Numbered from the stretch's first letter, positions 1 through 9,146 are shown. The stretch: DNA of 34,026 nucleotides from Nostoc sp. CCCryo 231-06 (GCA_023522315.1 JAHCSU010000281.1:1-34026); one strand, 5' to 3'. The notes: generated by a model not told the origin, from the sequence alone. Numbers and translations: made by a program.

Positions 1-140
1 TACAGAAGATTGCGGTGACGCGAGAAACTGTACTTCATAACAGCAGGAAGCGCTGCATAATCTGCGCGAGGACTGTAAAGCCAAATGACTTTTTGCCCTA
101 CTTGAAAGTAGTCAGGATTACTAGAGCCAAAGGCTAGTAT
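1..140 (-). pseudogene. Partial ORF at the window edge, possibly a gene remnant
   Basis: The minus strand is open from a stop at 141-143 to the window edge. The reading contains PDYFQVGQKVIWLYSPR followed by a KYSFSRHR stretch. The VGQKVIWLY..PR pattern resembles small (about 90 aa) cyanobacterial proteins of unknown function that begin with a short beta-barrel-like segment. There is no ATG between the upstream stop and the recognisable segment, so this is either a remnant or uses a non-ATG start. The other end lies outside the window. Family assignment is from memory of the pattern only. Confidence 0.3.
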
Positions 141-205
141 TTAGAACTTACGCATTGACAGAAAAGACCAAATATGAGTGATTTGAAAAACCACATCTGT
201 CGTAA

Positions 206-226
206 GGGCACAGCATTGCTGTGCCC
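206..226. repeat. GGGCACAGCA/TGCTGTGCCC palindromic repeat
   Basis: A 10-bp perfect inverted repeat surrounds one central base. A near-identical copy, differing in the central base, lies at 10485-10505, and a related GC-rich hairpin lies at 20848-20879. All three are followed by CCCTAC. This is a dispersed cyanobacterial-type intergenic palindrome. The rest of 141-571 holds no convincing gene. Confidence 0.75.
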
Positions 227-571
227 CTACATCACGGGTATATTTATCATCAAAAAATGATTAATAAAACCCTGAAACGACGTATTCACGTTGATGCACA
301 ACATTATTTTTTTGTACAGTGCGTGAGTTCTAGTATTAATCGCAAGCCAAGTTTATATTTGTTCAAAGTGCAAATCTCTCCTAATTTCAGCATAAAACGA
401 TTGATGCAATAAAAGCAAATAGTCTTATTTGTTAAAAGGATAAATTAAATTTATTATAAAATTTGTCATGCTCTGCCTTGAGATCGCAATCTGATACAAT
501 TGCTCTCAATTCTGATTCCGTTTGTCCCTTTGCGGAAGCGATGATTAGATTTTTCCTCCCCTGCTCCGACT

Positions 572-1885
572 TTAGGGAAATATTGCTAGCTCAGTTTCCG
601 GGTCAAAAAAGTGAATTTTTTCTGGAGTCAGAGATAACCATAGTTGCTCCCCAACTTGTACAAATCGGTCTGGTGGGATTCGCACTTGTAAGTAATTGGT
701 AGTGGCTCCTTTAGATCCAGGTTCGGCAATCTTAACAGCGATAAAGGAATCGTTGCCGAGATTCTCTACCAAATCTACTTGCACTGGTAGATTTTTGGTA
801 GCAGGCATACTTAAGTTCAAGTGTTCTGGGCGAATGCCTAAAATTAGAGTTTTCCGATCATATTTTTGTAAAGCTTTTCCCCAGACTTCTGGGAGGGTGA
901 AACGAAACTGGGAATGAGTAATCAACAGAGGGGCATGAAATTCTACAGGAATAAAATTCATCGGTGGTGAACCAATGAACTCTGCGACAAAAAGATTGGC
1001 AGGGCGGTTGTAAAGTTCTAAGGGAGAAGCAACTTGCTGAATTTTACCCTCAGACATTATTGCAATGCGATCGCCCATCGTCATCGCTTCTGTTTGATCG
1101 TGGGTAACGTAAATTGTCGTTGTCCCCAGTTGGCGCTGCAATTTGACAATTTGAGCGCGGGTTTCCGCCCGCAGTTTGGCATCTAAGTTAGAAAGCGGTT
1201 CATCCATTAAGAATACTTGGGGGTCACGCGCGATCGCTCGTCCCAATGCAACCCGTTGTCTTTGTCCCCCAGATAGCTGTTTTGGTAAGCGATTCAGCAA
1301 TGTTTCGATTTGTAACAGTTGGGCAACACTACGCACCTGTTCATCCACCGCCCGTTCTTTGTCAGAAATGTAGCGCAGTCCTTTAGGTAACTTTCTTGTC
1401 GCACCTACAAAAAGATTTTCTGCCCACGTCCGAAGATAGGGAGATGAGGGAGATGAGGGAGTAATTTCTGCTGCTCCTGCTCTCCCAAAACGGCGGCGTA
1501 ACCCAAAGGCGATGTTGTCGTACACCGTCATGTGGGGATAGAGGGCGTAATTTTGAAACACCATTGCAATGTCGCGTTCTTTGGGTGGTAGGTCATTGAT
1601 CAAGCGATCGCCTATCCAGATATTACCGCCAGTCATCACTTCTAACCCGGCGATTAAGCGCAGCAGGGTACTTTTACCACAACCAGAAGGGCCCACCAGC
1701 ACCATAAACTCGCCATCTGCGATCGTCAGATTAATCCGTCGCAAGACGTTAACACTTCCCGCACGTTCTTGCGCTGCATCAGTTTTCTCCCCAGACGTGA
1801 GGGGAGATTGGGTTTGCGAGGTTACACCTTCCCCTTTACGCGGGGAAAAACTTTTATAAACGTTTTCTAAAACAACTTGGGACAC
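572..1885 (-). CDS. ABC transporter ATP-binding protein, MalK/UgpC type, with two insertions
   Basis: This is the ATPase subunit of a CUT1-type importer for sugars, polyols or glycerol phosphate, acting at the inner face of the plasma membrane. The Walker A is GPSGCGKST (residues 65-73), the Q-loop glutamine is Q111, the signature is LSGGQRQR (204-211), the Walker B is VFLMDEP (224-230) and the switch histidine is H262. From about residue 290 a TOBE-type regulatory region follows, with an IRPEHL motif. At 437 aa it is about 70 residues longer than the usual 360-370 aa. The excess sits at about residues 17-44 and 133-178; both contain low-complexity or repeat-derived sequence, while the catalytic motifs are intact. 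No permease or binding-protein gene is adjacent, so it is probably an orphan ATPase serving transporters encoded elsewhere. The substrate cannot be read from sequence. Confidence 0.92.
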   Translation of the reverse strand: MSQVVLENVYKSFSPRKGEGVTSQTQSPLTSGEKTDAAQERAGSVNVLRRINLTIADGEFMVLVGPSGCGKSTLLRLIAGLEVMTGGNIWIGDRLINDLPPKERDIAMVFQNYALYPHMTVYDNIAFGLRRRFGRAGAAEITPSSPSSPYLRTWAENLFVGATRKLPKGLRYISDKERAVDEQVRSVAQLLQIETLLNRLPKQLSGGQRQRVALGRAIARDPQVFLMDEPLSNLDAKLRAETRAQIVKLQRQLGTTTIYVTHDQTEAMTMGDRIAIMSEGKIQQVASPLELYNRPANLFVAEFIGSPPMNFIPVEFHAPLLITHSQFRFTLPEVWGKALQKYDRKTLILGIRPEHLNLSMPATKNLPVQVDLVENLGNDSFIAVKIAEPGSKGATTNYLQVRIPPDRFVQVGEQLWLSLTPEKIHFFDPETELAIFP

Positions 1886-1889
1886 AACT

Positions 1890-2030
1890 AATTATTGTCA
1901 TTGGGGATTGGGCACTTGTACTGACTTGTACTGAGCGTAGCCGAAGTAGCGACTTGCCTTGAGCGAAGTCGAAAGGAGCCGAAGTATGGGGCATTGGACA
2001 TTGGGCATTGGACTAATGACCAATGACAGT
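1890..2030. repeat. Cluster of short tandem repeats upstream of the ABC ATPase
   Basis: CTTGTACTGA occurs twice in a row. Two variants of a GAGCG(A/T)AG(C/T)CGAA unit follow, each leading to a GCCGAAGTA motif, and then runs of the heptamer-like GGGCATT/GGACATT. These short tandemly repeated repetitive sequences are typical of Nostoc-type genomes. No gene was seen here. The DNA is the 5' region of the minus-strand ABC gene and also lies upstream of the pseudogene at 2141. Confidence 0.6.
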
Positions 2031-2140
2031 TTAGCGCCAATCATAATACACGTTATATGTAAATACGAAAAGTTAAAAAAACAGCTTGCATCATAAAAAG
2101 CAAACTATCCTGAATTTTAGGGCTATCAGGAGGTGTTGTT

Positions 2141-2484
2141 ATGACTACCGATGTACCTAAAAATCTTTCCCAAGATTCGAGTATTAACCCTGTCCATGAC
2201 ATTGTAGACGGACAAACCACAGATTGTTGCATTGTGGGTGGGGGGCCGGCAGGAGCAGTATTGGCGCTAAATGGCGTAATTCAGCAAAAGTACAGCGTAA
2301 ACGCGAGTTGCCCACACGCATCATTCAGGCGTTTCAAACTTTTATCCAAAAGCGGGTATTTGCCCCAGTTCTCGCCTCAAATCGTACCTTTGTACCACCT
2401 GCGTTTTTGCGCTTACCCATCTTGCGTGACCTTCCAGCCAGGTTGATTGCCTTGGGTGTTTTTCCTGTTCACGTCAAGACTTAA
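2141..2484 (+). pseudogene. FAD-dependent oxidoreductase remnant (internal deletion and frameshift)
   Basis: A good ribosome-binding site (AGGAGGT, about 2129-2135) precedes ATG 2141. The first about 43 residues end in a Rossmann FAD-binding motif, CCIVGGGPAGAVLAL, as at the start of FAD-dependent monooxygenase/hydroxylase proteins. Around 2265-2285 this frame loses coding character. The next frame then reads a plausible C-terminal end: QRKRELPTRIIQAFQTF, then LRDLPARLIALG, ending at a stop at 2482-2484. Enzymes of this family are usually about 400 aa, so roughly 0.9 kb appears to have been deleted, and the junction left the two ends out of frame. The product would not be functional. The intact promoter-proximal end suggests a fairly recent loss. 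Confidence 0.75.
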
Positions 2485-2756
2485 TTTTTGCCAAGAATTT
2501 TTGATATTTCTTCAATAAATGGTACAATCATACTACTCAATGCAGAATTCAATGCTCAATTTAGTCAAGCGAGTGTAGCGAACAGTATACTTAATGCTGT
2601 TCAAAGCGATCGCTTGGCTTTTATGCTAGAAAGGACTCAAAACTCAGGCATTATTAAAAAATGCAAACAATTACACATATCTAGATATTAATTGGCACTA
2701 CATAGAAAAACCTTCTCTTTTTGAATCAGTACTTTTTGCAGTCAGGAGTAATTTTA
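2485..2756. other. Intergenic region upstream of ssb, no supported gene
   Basis: A 67-codon open frame at 2488-2691 shows no recognisable motif, has no convincing ribosome-binding site and has AT-rich composition. I do not support it as a gene. One GCGATCGC site is present. Promoter elements for ssb must lie here but were not identified with confidence. Confidence 0.4.
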
Positions 2757-3329
2757 ATGAACAGCTGCGTTTTGATGGCGGAAATTATCAACGAGCCGCA
2801 ACTCCGCTACACAGCCGATAATCTGGGAGTTACGGAAATGCTGGTGCAGTTTCCCAATTCCCTGAAACCAGAAGATCCGCCAGCTACACTAAAAGTTGTC
2901 GGCTGGGGGAATTTAGCGACAGAAATCCAGCAAAACTACCACCAAGGCGATCGCGTCATCCTGGTAGGGCGTTTAGGCATGAATACTGTTCCGATGGAAG
3001 GTTTTAAAGAAAAACGCGCTGAATTGACGGTGCAACAAATTCAACCTGTTGGAGGTAGTTTTAATACTGATCCATCGCCTTCTGCAACCCCAACTCCATC
3101 ATTCACTGAAACTGCTCCACGACAACCATCTTCAGCATCTCTTCCTCCACAGAAAGAGGTTCCCACTTACGAGTCACCACGTCCAGCACCTACCCCGGCT
3201 GCAAATCCTGTTGGCGTTGCTCCCCAAGCGAAAACTTACGAACCCGTACCCCAACCCACAAATTATGAGCGAAACACTTATCCACCAGTGAAAGAGCAAG
3301 AACCAGATCCAGATGATATTCCCTTCTAA
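2757..3329 (+). CDS. ssb: Single-stranded DNA-binding protein (cyanobacterial SSB)
   Basis: SSB coats single-stranded DNA during replication, repair and recombination and recruits partner proteins through its acidic tip. The N-terminal about 105 residues form the OB fold (MNSCVLMAEI, then LVQF, LKVVGWGNLA, GDRVILVGRLGMNT). A long Pro/Gln/Thr-rich disordered linker follows (about residues 105-180), ending in the classic acidic tip DPDDIPF. I chose ATG 2757 over an in-frame TTG 36 nt upstream because AGGAG at 2744-2748 sits correctly before it and MNSCVLMAEI is a normal N-terminus; this gives 190 aa. The gene is followed by a strong hairpin terminator and appears monocistronic. The family call is confident. 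Cyanobacteria can carry more than one SSB paralogue, so this need not be the only copy. Confidence 0.9.
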   Translation: MNSCVLMAEIINEPQLRYTADNLGVTEMLVQFPNSLKPEDPPATLKVVGWGNLATEIQQNYHQGDRVILVGRLGMNTVPMEGFKEKRAELTVQQIQPVGGSFNTDPSPSATPTPSFTETAPRQPSSASLPPQKEVPTYESPRPAPTPAANPVGVAPQAKTYEPVPQPTNYERNTYPPVKEQEPDPDDIPF

Positions 3330-3390
3330 AGTTGTTAGTTGAGCGTGTATTCAATTTGCTAACTAACATTACGATTAGATAATTTTTACA

Positions 3391-3422
3391 AATAGCCATC
3401 CTTTAGGATGTGCTATTTTTTT
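3391..3422 (+). terminator. ssb: Rho-independent terminator after ssb
   Basis: An AATAGC-CATCC stem pairs with GGATG-T-GCTATT around a TTTA loop, with one unpaired T, and is followed by a run of T. It lies about 60 nt after the ssb stop codon. Confidence 0.8.
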
Positions 3423-3565
3423 GTCTGCATTGACGCTTTGCATCTTGTCGTTAAACATCACTGAGGTTCCAAAAATTAAACGCTGTCTTAAACTGGAACC
3501 ATCTTATTTTAAGGGAGATAACTTAACTGTAGAAATAGTTTATTGGTATAATTCACAAGAGTTTT

Positions 3566-3637
3566 GTGAGCGAATTTGACGACAAACAAGAGTTAGACGA
3601 CATCAACACACAATTAGAAGTTATTAACGAAATATAG
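3566..3637 (+). other. Possible 23-codon ORF or gene tail between convergent genes
   Basis: A GTG-started frame reads SEFDDKQELDDINTQLEVINEI and then stops. It has coding-like, acidic, coiled-coil-like composition, unlike the surrounding intergenic DNA. It could be a tiny protein or the C-terminal scrap of a lost gene; the frame extends only about nine codons upstream before a TAG. The remainder of 3423-3645 shows no gene. Confidence 0.25.
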
Positions 3638-3645
3638 ATTTTTCT

Positions 3646-5667
3646 CTATGCTTCCTGCCATCCCTCAATAATCGCTATCAAAATATTAACGAGCGGATTG
3701 TCTACAGCTTCTTTAAATGCTTCCTTACCACCTAATTTAAGCGCACCAATAACCCGTGCTTTAAGTGTAGGATTAGTTCTTATTTCATCAGCAGCCTTAG
3801 ATGCCAGTATAATTTTTTCTGTTTCAGTTAAAGTTGGGTTGGTTTTTTCTAGTTGCTTAAGTAACTCGTGAATTTCTATAGCAGCATCTGCCAAATTCTT
3901 TTGCTGTGCTTCATTAATATTTCCAGTTAACTTTTCTGCCTTTATTTCTCCTTTATTAACACCAATTCCAAAATTTCCAGTTTGTTTAATATTATCACCT
4001 GTCATAATTGTACCGCTTTCATTTCCTATATTATTTCCAGTTGTAACTATATTATGAATATACACATTTCCAGGATAAGCAAGTTGTTTCGTAATTTGTA
4101 GCATATTAACATTATCTGTAATGTTAATATTATTTTGATGATAAACATTTCGGTATTTTGTTTTTAAGTTTTCTATAACTTTTTTATATTCCTCTTTCAA
4201 TTTGTGTTCAAATTCTATTTTGGACACATTATTTGGAACATTTAATCGAATTATAAAATTATTATCTAACTTTCTTTCAAAGGCTTGGATTAGTTTTTCT
4301 GAATTCTCATGTGAAATCTTAAAATGCATCGAAGTATTTTCAAATGCTTGTAAAAATGCTTGCCAATCAATACCATCTTGTTCAAAAAGTAAGACAACTT
4401 TTGATTGTTTTTGTAATACTTTAATAGCTTCTTCAGAAGTAAATTCTCCAATAATTGGATAACGCTGTTCTGGATTTGATTTAGGGTAAAAATATTTACA
4501 AATTAATCCATCTACTTTTGCTGTAGATGGAATACTTTTTTTTTCAATAATAGCACCTGTAATTTCAGCACCACTTAAATCAACATTATCTAGTTGTGTT
4601 TCGCTAAGATTTGAATCTTTTAATATCGCATTTTTTAATGTAGAATTACTCAAGTCTGCTTTAGATAAATCAGCTTTACTTAGGTCTGCATTATCAAGAT
4701 TTAATCCTTTTAAAATTATGTTATAATTTTGATTTCTCATAATTCTTTTAGTGATTACTAAATCTCGAATCTTGGAATTTTCTAGATAATTTGCTTGGAT
4801 TCTCGAGCATTCAATTTTTTCAATTCCATACCAATTTGTTTTTTTTAGGATACACTCAGAAAAATGACTACCTTTAAGATTTGCATTCACAAAACTAGTA
4901 CTTTCTAAATTTGAATTATGAAACTTTGTGCCTTGAAGAGAAGTAATATAGACAAAAAAATTCCAAATCCAAATAAATTTTTTATCTTTAATTATAATTG
5001 CTTGATAGCTTATTATAATTCCTAAAGTGGCTCCAAATATGGCTCCAATAGCACGTCTTAGTATTGGAGGAATATATTGGTTATTTAATAAATATAAATT
5101 TACAAAAACAACAAGTATAGAAAATAACAAAATAGTCCAAAATATCTGTTTACTTTCACTTCTAGGTTCATCCATAGTTACTATGAATGGGATAACAACT
5201 CCAACAATTATAAGGATAACAACTCCTGGATAGATTAGATAATCTAGCGGAATTTTTTTCATGTGACTAAGATAATAACCTTGAAAAATAGTAATATAAA
5301 TAACAGACATTAGGAAAGTGAGAGGTATTTTAATACTACGAGTATTTAAAAAGTAATAAAAATTACAACTAATAATAATACTTGCAGTAAATGCAGAAAA
5401 TGAAATTATCGATAAAGACATTATCGCAACAAAAATAGTCCACCATGTTTTTAACCCACATATAACGTTATCTAATTTTGCATTAGTTAAGTTAGCTCCA
5501 CAAAAATTAGCGCCATTGATTTTGGCTTCATTTAATTCTGCATTTGTTAAATCAGCATTAGTAAAATCAACACCACGAATATCTGCTTTGCAAAAGTTAG
5601 CGCCCTTAAGGTCTTCATCTTTAAATGACTGACCGCGCAGATTTTTCTTGTAATAATTTCTTGACAT
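3646..5667 (-). CDS. Membrane-embedded pentapeptide-repeat protein with a conserved-looking C-terminal domain
   Basis: This 673-aa protein has four parts. Residues about 10-68 are pentapeptide repeats (A(D/N)LxG-type: LKGANF, ADIRGVDF, NADLTNAEL). Residues about 74-243 hold about six hydrophobic membrane segments. Residues about 245-375 are a second pentapeptide block (NADLSKADLSKADL). A soluble C-terminal half of about 300 residues includes a charged alpha/beta region (about 405-500), a Gly/Asn-rich turn-like stretch (TTGNNIGNESG, MTGDNIKQTGNFG) and a helical tail ending NPLVNILIAIIEGWQEA. Pentapeptide repeats fold as a right-handed quadrilateral beta-helix. No catalytic motif was seen, and the biochemical role is unknown. 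The gene is markedly AT-rich compared with its neighbours, which may mean horizontal acquisition. It starts 105 bp from the divergent ABC gene. Exact C-terminal boundaries are estimates. Confidence 0.85.
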   Translation of the reverse strand: MSRNYYKKNLRGQSFKDEDLKGANFCKADIRGVDFTNADLTNAELNEAKINGANFCGANLTNAKLDNVICGLKTWWTIFVAIMSLSIISFSAFTASIIISCNFYYFLNTRSIKIPLTFLMSVIYITIFQGYYLSHMKKIPLDYLIYPGVVILIIVGVVIPFIVTMDEPRSESKQIFWTILLFSILVVFVNLYLLNNQYIPPILRRAIGAIFGATLGIIISYQAIIIKDKKFIWIWNFFVYITSLQGTKFHNSNLESTSFVNANLKGSHFSECILKKTNWYGIEKIECSRIQANYLENSKIRDLVITKRIMRNQNYNIILKGLNLDNADLSKADLSKADLSNSTLKNAILKDSNLSETQLDNVDLSGAEITGAIIEKKSIPSTAKVDGLICKYFYPKSNPEQRYPIIGEFTSEEAIKVLQKQSKVVLLFEQDGIDWQAFLQAFENTSMHFKISHENSEKLIQAFERKLDNNFIIRLNVPNNVSKIEFEHKLKEEYKKVIENLKTKYRNVYHQNNINITDNVNMLQITKQLAYPGNVYIHNIVTTGNNIGNESGTIMTGDNIKQTGNFGIGVNKGEIKAEKLTGNINEAQQKNLADAAIEIHELLKQLEKTNPTLTETEKIILASKAADEIRTNPTLKARVIGALKLGGKEAFKEAVDNPLVNILIAIIEGWQEA

Positions 5668-5772
5668 AATTTTACAAGTAAATTAAATAACGATTGATAT
5701 TGAGATACACTATAGATCAAAACTATTGTTAAAATCCAGATAATTTTAAGTTAGAATTTCTACCCAACTCCT

Positions 5773-7638
5773 ATGAGAGAAACTGTCCTAGAGGTTCGCA
5801 ATCTACAAGTTGAATTTCCCGGTGATGGCAATAGTGTCAGAGCTTTGGATGGTATTTCCTTTGGGCTGCATCGTGGTGAAACTCTAGGAATAGTAGGAGA
5901 ATCGGGGAGTGGTAAATCAGTGACAGCCTTAGCTGTAATGGGTTTGTTGCAAACTCCGGGTATAGTTACTGGCGGTGAAATCTGGTTTCGTCCGCAGGAG
6001 AATGCTAACGCCATCGATTTGGTAAAATTGCCTTCTGAGCAAATGCAGTTACACCGGGGTGGCGACATCGCCATGATTTTTCAAGAACCGATGAGTTCGC
6101 TTAATCCAGTTTATAACATCAGGTTTCAGCTAACAGAAGCGATTATGCGGCATCAAAATGTGTCAGCATCTCAAGCAAAACAAATTGCGATCGCAGGTCT
6201 ACAAGAGGTTAAACTTCTACCTAGCGATGAAGAGATCCAACAGCAGTATATCGAAACTTCATCGAAACTAGATCCATCAAAGTTGCCACGGTTGGTTAAA
6301 GAACACAAAGAAGCCATGCTAGAACGCTACCCTCATGAACTTTCTGGGGGTCAGTTGCAACGGGTAATGATTGCAATGGCAATTTCTTGCAACCCATTAA
6401 TTTTAATTGCCGATGAACCAACCACAGCTTTGGATGTGACGGTGCAAGCGACTATTTTGGACTTGTTGCGAGAATTGCAGCAAAGCCGTGATATGGCAAT
6501 GATTTTCATCACCCACGACTTGGGGCTAATTTCAGAAATTGCTGACGAAGTAGCGGTGATGTATAAAGGTAAAGTTGTCGAATCTGGTACTTCTGAGCAA
6601 ATTTTCAACAGTCCCCAGCATCCATATACTAAAGGCTTGATAGCTTGTCGCCCCTCACTCGACCACCGTCCCCAAAAATTACTCACCGTTTCTGACTACA
6701 TGAGTGCAGAAGAGACAGCAACGGGACAAGTAGTAATTCAGGCGAAAGAACCTGCACAACCTACAGAAGTCACTACCGAAGAGATTGCTGCAAGATTGGC
6801 AAACTTCAATAAGAAGGAACCTCTGTTGCAAATCCGTAACCTGAAAGTTGGTTTTCCAGTGCGCGGGGTGTTTGGTGGGACAAAACGCTACAATATGGCA
6901 GTTAATGGCGTTTCTTTTGATGTCAAACCAGGGGAAACACTAGGTTTAGTGGGAGAATCTGGTTGTGGTAAAACCACGCTTGGCAGAACCTTGCTGCGAT
7001 TAATTGAACCGATGAGTGGTCAGATTATCTTTGAGAAACAAGATATTACTAGCCTCAAAGGAGAACCGTTGCAAAAACTGCGACGGGAAATGCAAATAGT
7101 CTTCCAAAATCCTTTCAGTTCCCTCGATCCACGGATGAAGGTTGGGGACGCGGTGATGGAACCTTTGGTAATTCACGCCGTTGGGAAAAGCAAGCAACAA
7201 CGACGAGTGCGAGTAGTCGAACTCTTAGAACGCGTGGGGTTGAGTGCAGATGCAATTAACCGCTATCCGCATCAGTTTTCTGGTGGTCAACGCCAACGGA
7301 TTTGCATAGCCCGTTCTTTGGCGTTAAACCCTAAGTTTATCATCTGCGATGAGTCAGTTTCAGCACTGGATGTTTCAGTACAGGCGCAGGTATTAAATCT
7401 CCTCAAAGAGTTACAGTCAGACTTTCAGCTTACTTATATCTTTATTTCTCACGATTTAAGCGTGGTGAAATTTATGAGCGATCGCATTTTAGTCATGAAT
7501 CGCGGTCAAATTGTTGAAGAAGGCACAGCTGAAAGCATTTACCAAGAACCTAAAGAAGAATACACGCAAAAATTAATTGCTGCGATTCCTACTGGTAGTG
7601 CTGAACGGGTGCGAAATCGTCATCTGAAGGCTTTATAG
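5773..7638 (+). CDS. Fused two-domain ABC ATPase of the oligopeptide/dipeptide/glutathione type
   Basis: The 621-aa protein joins two OppD/DppD- and OppF/DppF-like nucleotide-binding domains in one chain, as in GsiA-type proteins. Domain 1 has the Walker A GESGSGKS (residues 42-49), the signature LSGGQLQR and the Walker B LILIADEP. Domain 2 has the Walker [10 protein letters not shown], the signature FSGGQRQR and the Walker B FIICDES. A linker of about 50 residues separates them. Each domain ends with the oligopeptide-family C-terminal extension ([12 protein letters not shown] in domain 1, [12 protein letters not shown] in domain 2). It would energise uptake of peptides or related solutes together with permeases and a binding protein, none of which is in this window. 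No strong ribosome-binding site was seen before ATG 5773. The substrate is not deducible. Confidence 0.93.
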   Translation: MRETVLEVRNLQVEFPGDGNSVRALDGISFGLHRGETLGIVGESGSGKSVTALAVMGLLQTPGIVTGGEIWFRPQENANAIDLVKLPSEQMQLHRGGDIAMIFQEPMSSLNPVYNIRFQLTEAIMRHQNVSASQAKQIAIAGLQEVKLLPSDEEIQQQYIETSSKLDPSKLPRLVKEHKEAMLERYPHELSGGQLQRVMIAMAISCNPLILIADEPTTALDVTVQATILDLLRELQQSRDMAMIFITHDLGLISEIADEVAVMYKGKVVESGTSEQIFNSPQHPYTKGLIACRPSLDHRPQKLLTVSDYMSAEETATGQVVIQAKEPAQPTEVTTEEIAARLANFNKKEPLLQIRNLKVGFPVRGVFGGTKRYNMAVNGVSFDVKPGETLGLVGESGCGKTTLGRTLLRLIEPMSGQIIFEKQDITSLKGEPLQKLRREMQIVFQNPFSSLDPRMKVGDAVMEPLVIHAVGKSKQQRRVRVVELLERVGLSADAINRYPHQFSGGQRQRICIARSLALNPKFIICDESVSALDVSVQAQVLNLLKELQSDFQLTYIFISHDLSVVKFMSDRILVMNRGQIVEEGTAESIYQEPKEEYTQKLIAAIPTGSAERVRNRHLKAL

Positions 7639-7642
7639 AAAC

Positions 7643-7811
7643 AGAATTCAGGAGTCAGGAGTCAGAATTCAGCATGAATTCTGTACAAGTGGCGCATAGC
7701 GAAGCGGTAGCTAGTCTGCAAACGTCTGAATAAACGGCGTTTTTGCACCCGCACTAAATATGCAAATTTAGTTGTCTTGATTCTGACTCCTGAATTCTGA
7801 CTTCTGAATTC
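7643..7811. repeat. Inverted repeat built from GAATTCAGGAGTCAG units between convergent genes
   Basis: Left of the centre (about 7643-7685) are repeats of AGAATTCAGGAGTCAG, and right of it (about 7778-7811) are their reverse complements, CTGACTCCTGAATTCTGA. Between them lies a GTGGCGCATAGCGAAGCGG segment of a kind repeated in Nostoc genomes. The two arms could form a long hairpin between the converging ABC and ureG transcripts and may act as a bidirectional terminator. That role is inferred; the repeat itself is seen. Confidence 0.6.
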
Positions 7812-7815
7812 TTTT

Positions 7816-8412
7816 TTAACAAATATTTGTACAAACAAAATTAATTACATCTGCCAATCCAGACTGAGTTTTCAAATTAGTAAAAATAAAAGGTTTATCA
7901 CCGCGCATTTTTTTAGCATCTCGTTCCATGACACTTAAATCTGCACCAACATAAGGTGCTAAATCAGTTTTGTTAATCACCAACAAATCAGATTTAGTAA
8001 TGCCAGGGCCACCCTTGCGGGGAATTTTATCACCAGCCGCAACATCGATGACGTAAATCGTTAAATCCACCAATTCTGGACTAAAGGTAGCAGCTAAATT
8101 ATCGCCGCCACTTTCCAAAAATACCAAATCCAAATCGATAAAACGTTCCTCTAACTGTTCAATTGCCGCCAAATTCATCGAAGCATCTTCACGGATGGCA
8201 GTATGAGGACAACCGCCAGTCTCTACACCCAAAATGCGATCGCTTGCCAACGCCTGAGAACGCACTAAAAACTGAGCATCCTCCTGAGTATAAATATCAT
8301 TCGTCACCACCGCAATCTGATACTGCTCACGCAATCCCTTGCACAAAGCATCCACCAAAGCCGTCTTCCCCGAACCCACTGGCCCAGCAACCCCTACTCG
8401 AAATGCATTCAT
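7816..8412 (-). CDS. ureG: Urease accessory GTPase UreG
   Basis: UreG is the SIMIBI-class GTPase that carries nickel and drives its GTP-dependent insertion into apo-urease within the UreD/F/G complex. The 198-aa protein has the P-loop GPVGSGKT (residues 10-17), the metal-binding CPH motif at 68-70 ([15 protein letters not shown]), an ESGGDNL motif and the base-specificity motif NKTD (147-150). All residues needed for nickel and GTP binding are present. It is the last gene of ureE-ureF-ureG, 41 nt after ureF, and that gap contains a 20-bp palindromic repeat. The structural urease genes ureABC and ureD are not in the window. Confidence 0.97.
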   Translation of the reverse strand: MNAFRVGVAGPVGSGKTALVDALCKGLREQYQIAVVTNDIYTQEDAQFLVRSQALASDRILGVETGGCPHTAIREDASMNLAAIEQLEERFIDLDLVFLESGGDNLAATFSPELVDLTIYVIDVAAGDKIPRKGGPGITKSDLLVINKTDLAPYVGADLSVMERDAKKMRGDKPFIFTNLKTQSGLADVINFVCTNIC

Positions 8413-8430
8413 AACTCCTCACTCCTGTAC

Positions 8431-8450
8431 AGACGCGATTAATCGCGTCT
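8431..8450. repeat. Perfect 20-bp palindrome AGACGCGATTAATCGCGTCT (copy 1)
   Basis: This self-complementary sequence lies in the 41-nt ureF-ureG gap. The identical 20-mer occurs again at 28403-28422, there inside the coding region of the large hybrid kinase. It could form a small hairpin in the ureEFG mRNA. Confidence 0.85.
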
Positions 8451-8453
8451 CTC

Positions 8454-9146
8454 CTAACTCCTAAACAACCTTGTATACTGCGTTTCATGCTGCATACTCG
8501 CCAGCGACAAACCCCAACTACAACAGGCGAGTTGATCATCCTCTAACGCGAGAATTTCCAATGCCGCAACGCTAAATAATGGTTGTAAATCTAGCAATAA
8601 TTGCTGTCCTGCTGTTTGTCCAAGGGGGATAAGTTTCACGCCAGCAGTAATCAAATTACTTGCCCAACTATGCAGATATCCGAGTAATGCGGCTTGGATA
8701 CTGATTTGCCAATGGGCAACTGCAATACCAAAAGCGATCGCATAATTACAAGGATTACCGACAGCATTGACAATAGGCACAATCTCTGGTTCTAGTTTAC
8801 CAAGTAATTGGATGAGCGATCGCCCCATCTGCCAACTAGAGGCGCGTAATTCTTCTGTTTCCCTAGCAGCCGATAACCACAGATTCCAACGGCATAGCGA
8901 CTCTACATCACCAGTTTTTGCAGCTTGCTGCGATCGTACCATCACCGCCGTCTCTAACCGAATTGCCCCGTAGAGCAACTCTGCTTTTAACCAATCTTGG
9001 AGATGTGTGTGGTTCGCGATCGTACCATTTTCTACCAGCATTTCCAAACCTTCAGAATAACTATATGCTCCCACAGGCAAAGCGGGGCTAGCCAGCTGCA
9101 AAATACTCAAAAGATGGCTATCAGTGAGCATGATGGTGTTGTCCAT
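8454..9146 (-). CDS. ureF: Urease accessory protein UreF
   Basis: UreF is the all-helical scaffold that bridges UreD and UreG during nickel-centre assembly and is proposed to gate or proofread GTP hydrolysis. The family's N-terminal signature is present: [20 protein letters not shown], followed by EGLE. The rest is the usual Leu/Ala-rich helical body, and the length (230 aa) is normal. The start may be ATG 9146, overlapping ureE by 26 nt, or the internal ATG 9131, overlapping by 11 nt; [11 protein letters not shown] from 9131 fits the family equally well. Either overlap implies translational coupling with ureE. Confidence 0.94.
   Translation of the reverse strand: MDNTIMLTDSHLLSILQLASPALPVGAYSYSEGLEMLVENGTIANHTHLQDWLKAELLYGAIRLETAVMVRSQQAAKTGDVESLCRWNLWLSAARETEELRASSWQMGRSLIQLLGKLEPEIVPIVNAVGNPCNYAIAFGIAVAHWQISIQAALLGYLHSWASNLITAGVKLIPLGQTAGQQLLLDLQPLFSVAALEILALEDDQLACCSWGLSLASMQHETQYTRLFRS

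Noticed and set aside
221..412. 63-codon plus-strand ORF near the window start
   Set aside because: It begins inside the palindromic repeat, has no ribosome-binding site and no recognisable protein features.
463..702. 79-codon plus-strand ORF at the 3' end of the ABC ATPase gene
   Set aside because: Mostly antisense to the clearly coding ABC gene; no independent support.
2488..2691. 67-codon plus-strand ORF upstream of ssb
   Set aside because: No motif, no supported start, AT-rich intergenic composition. Possibly part of degraded DNA but nothing to support a gene.
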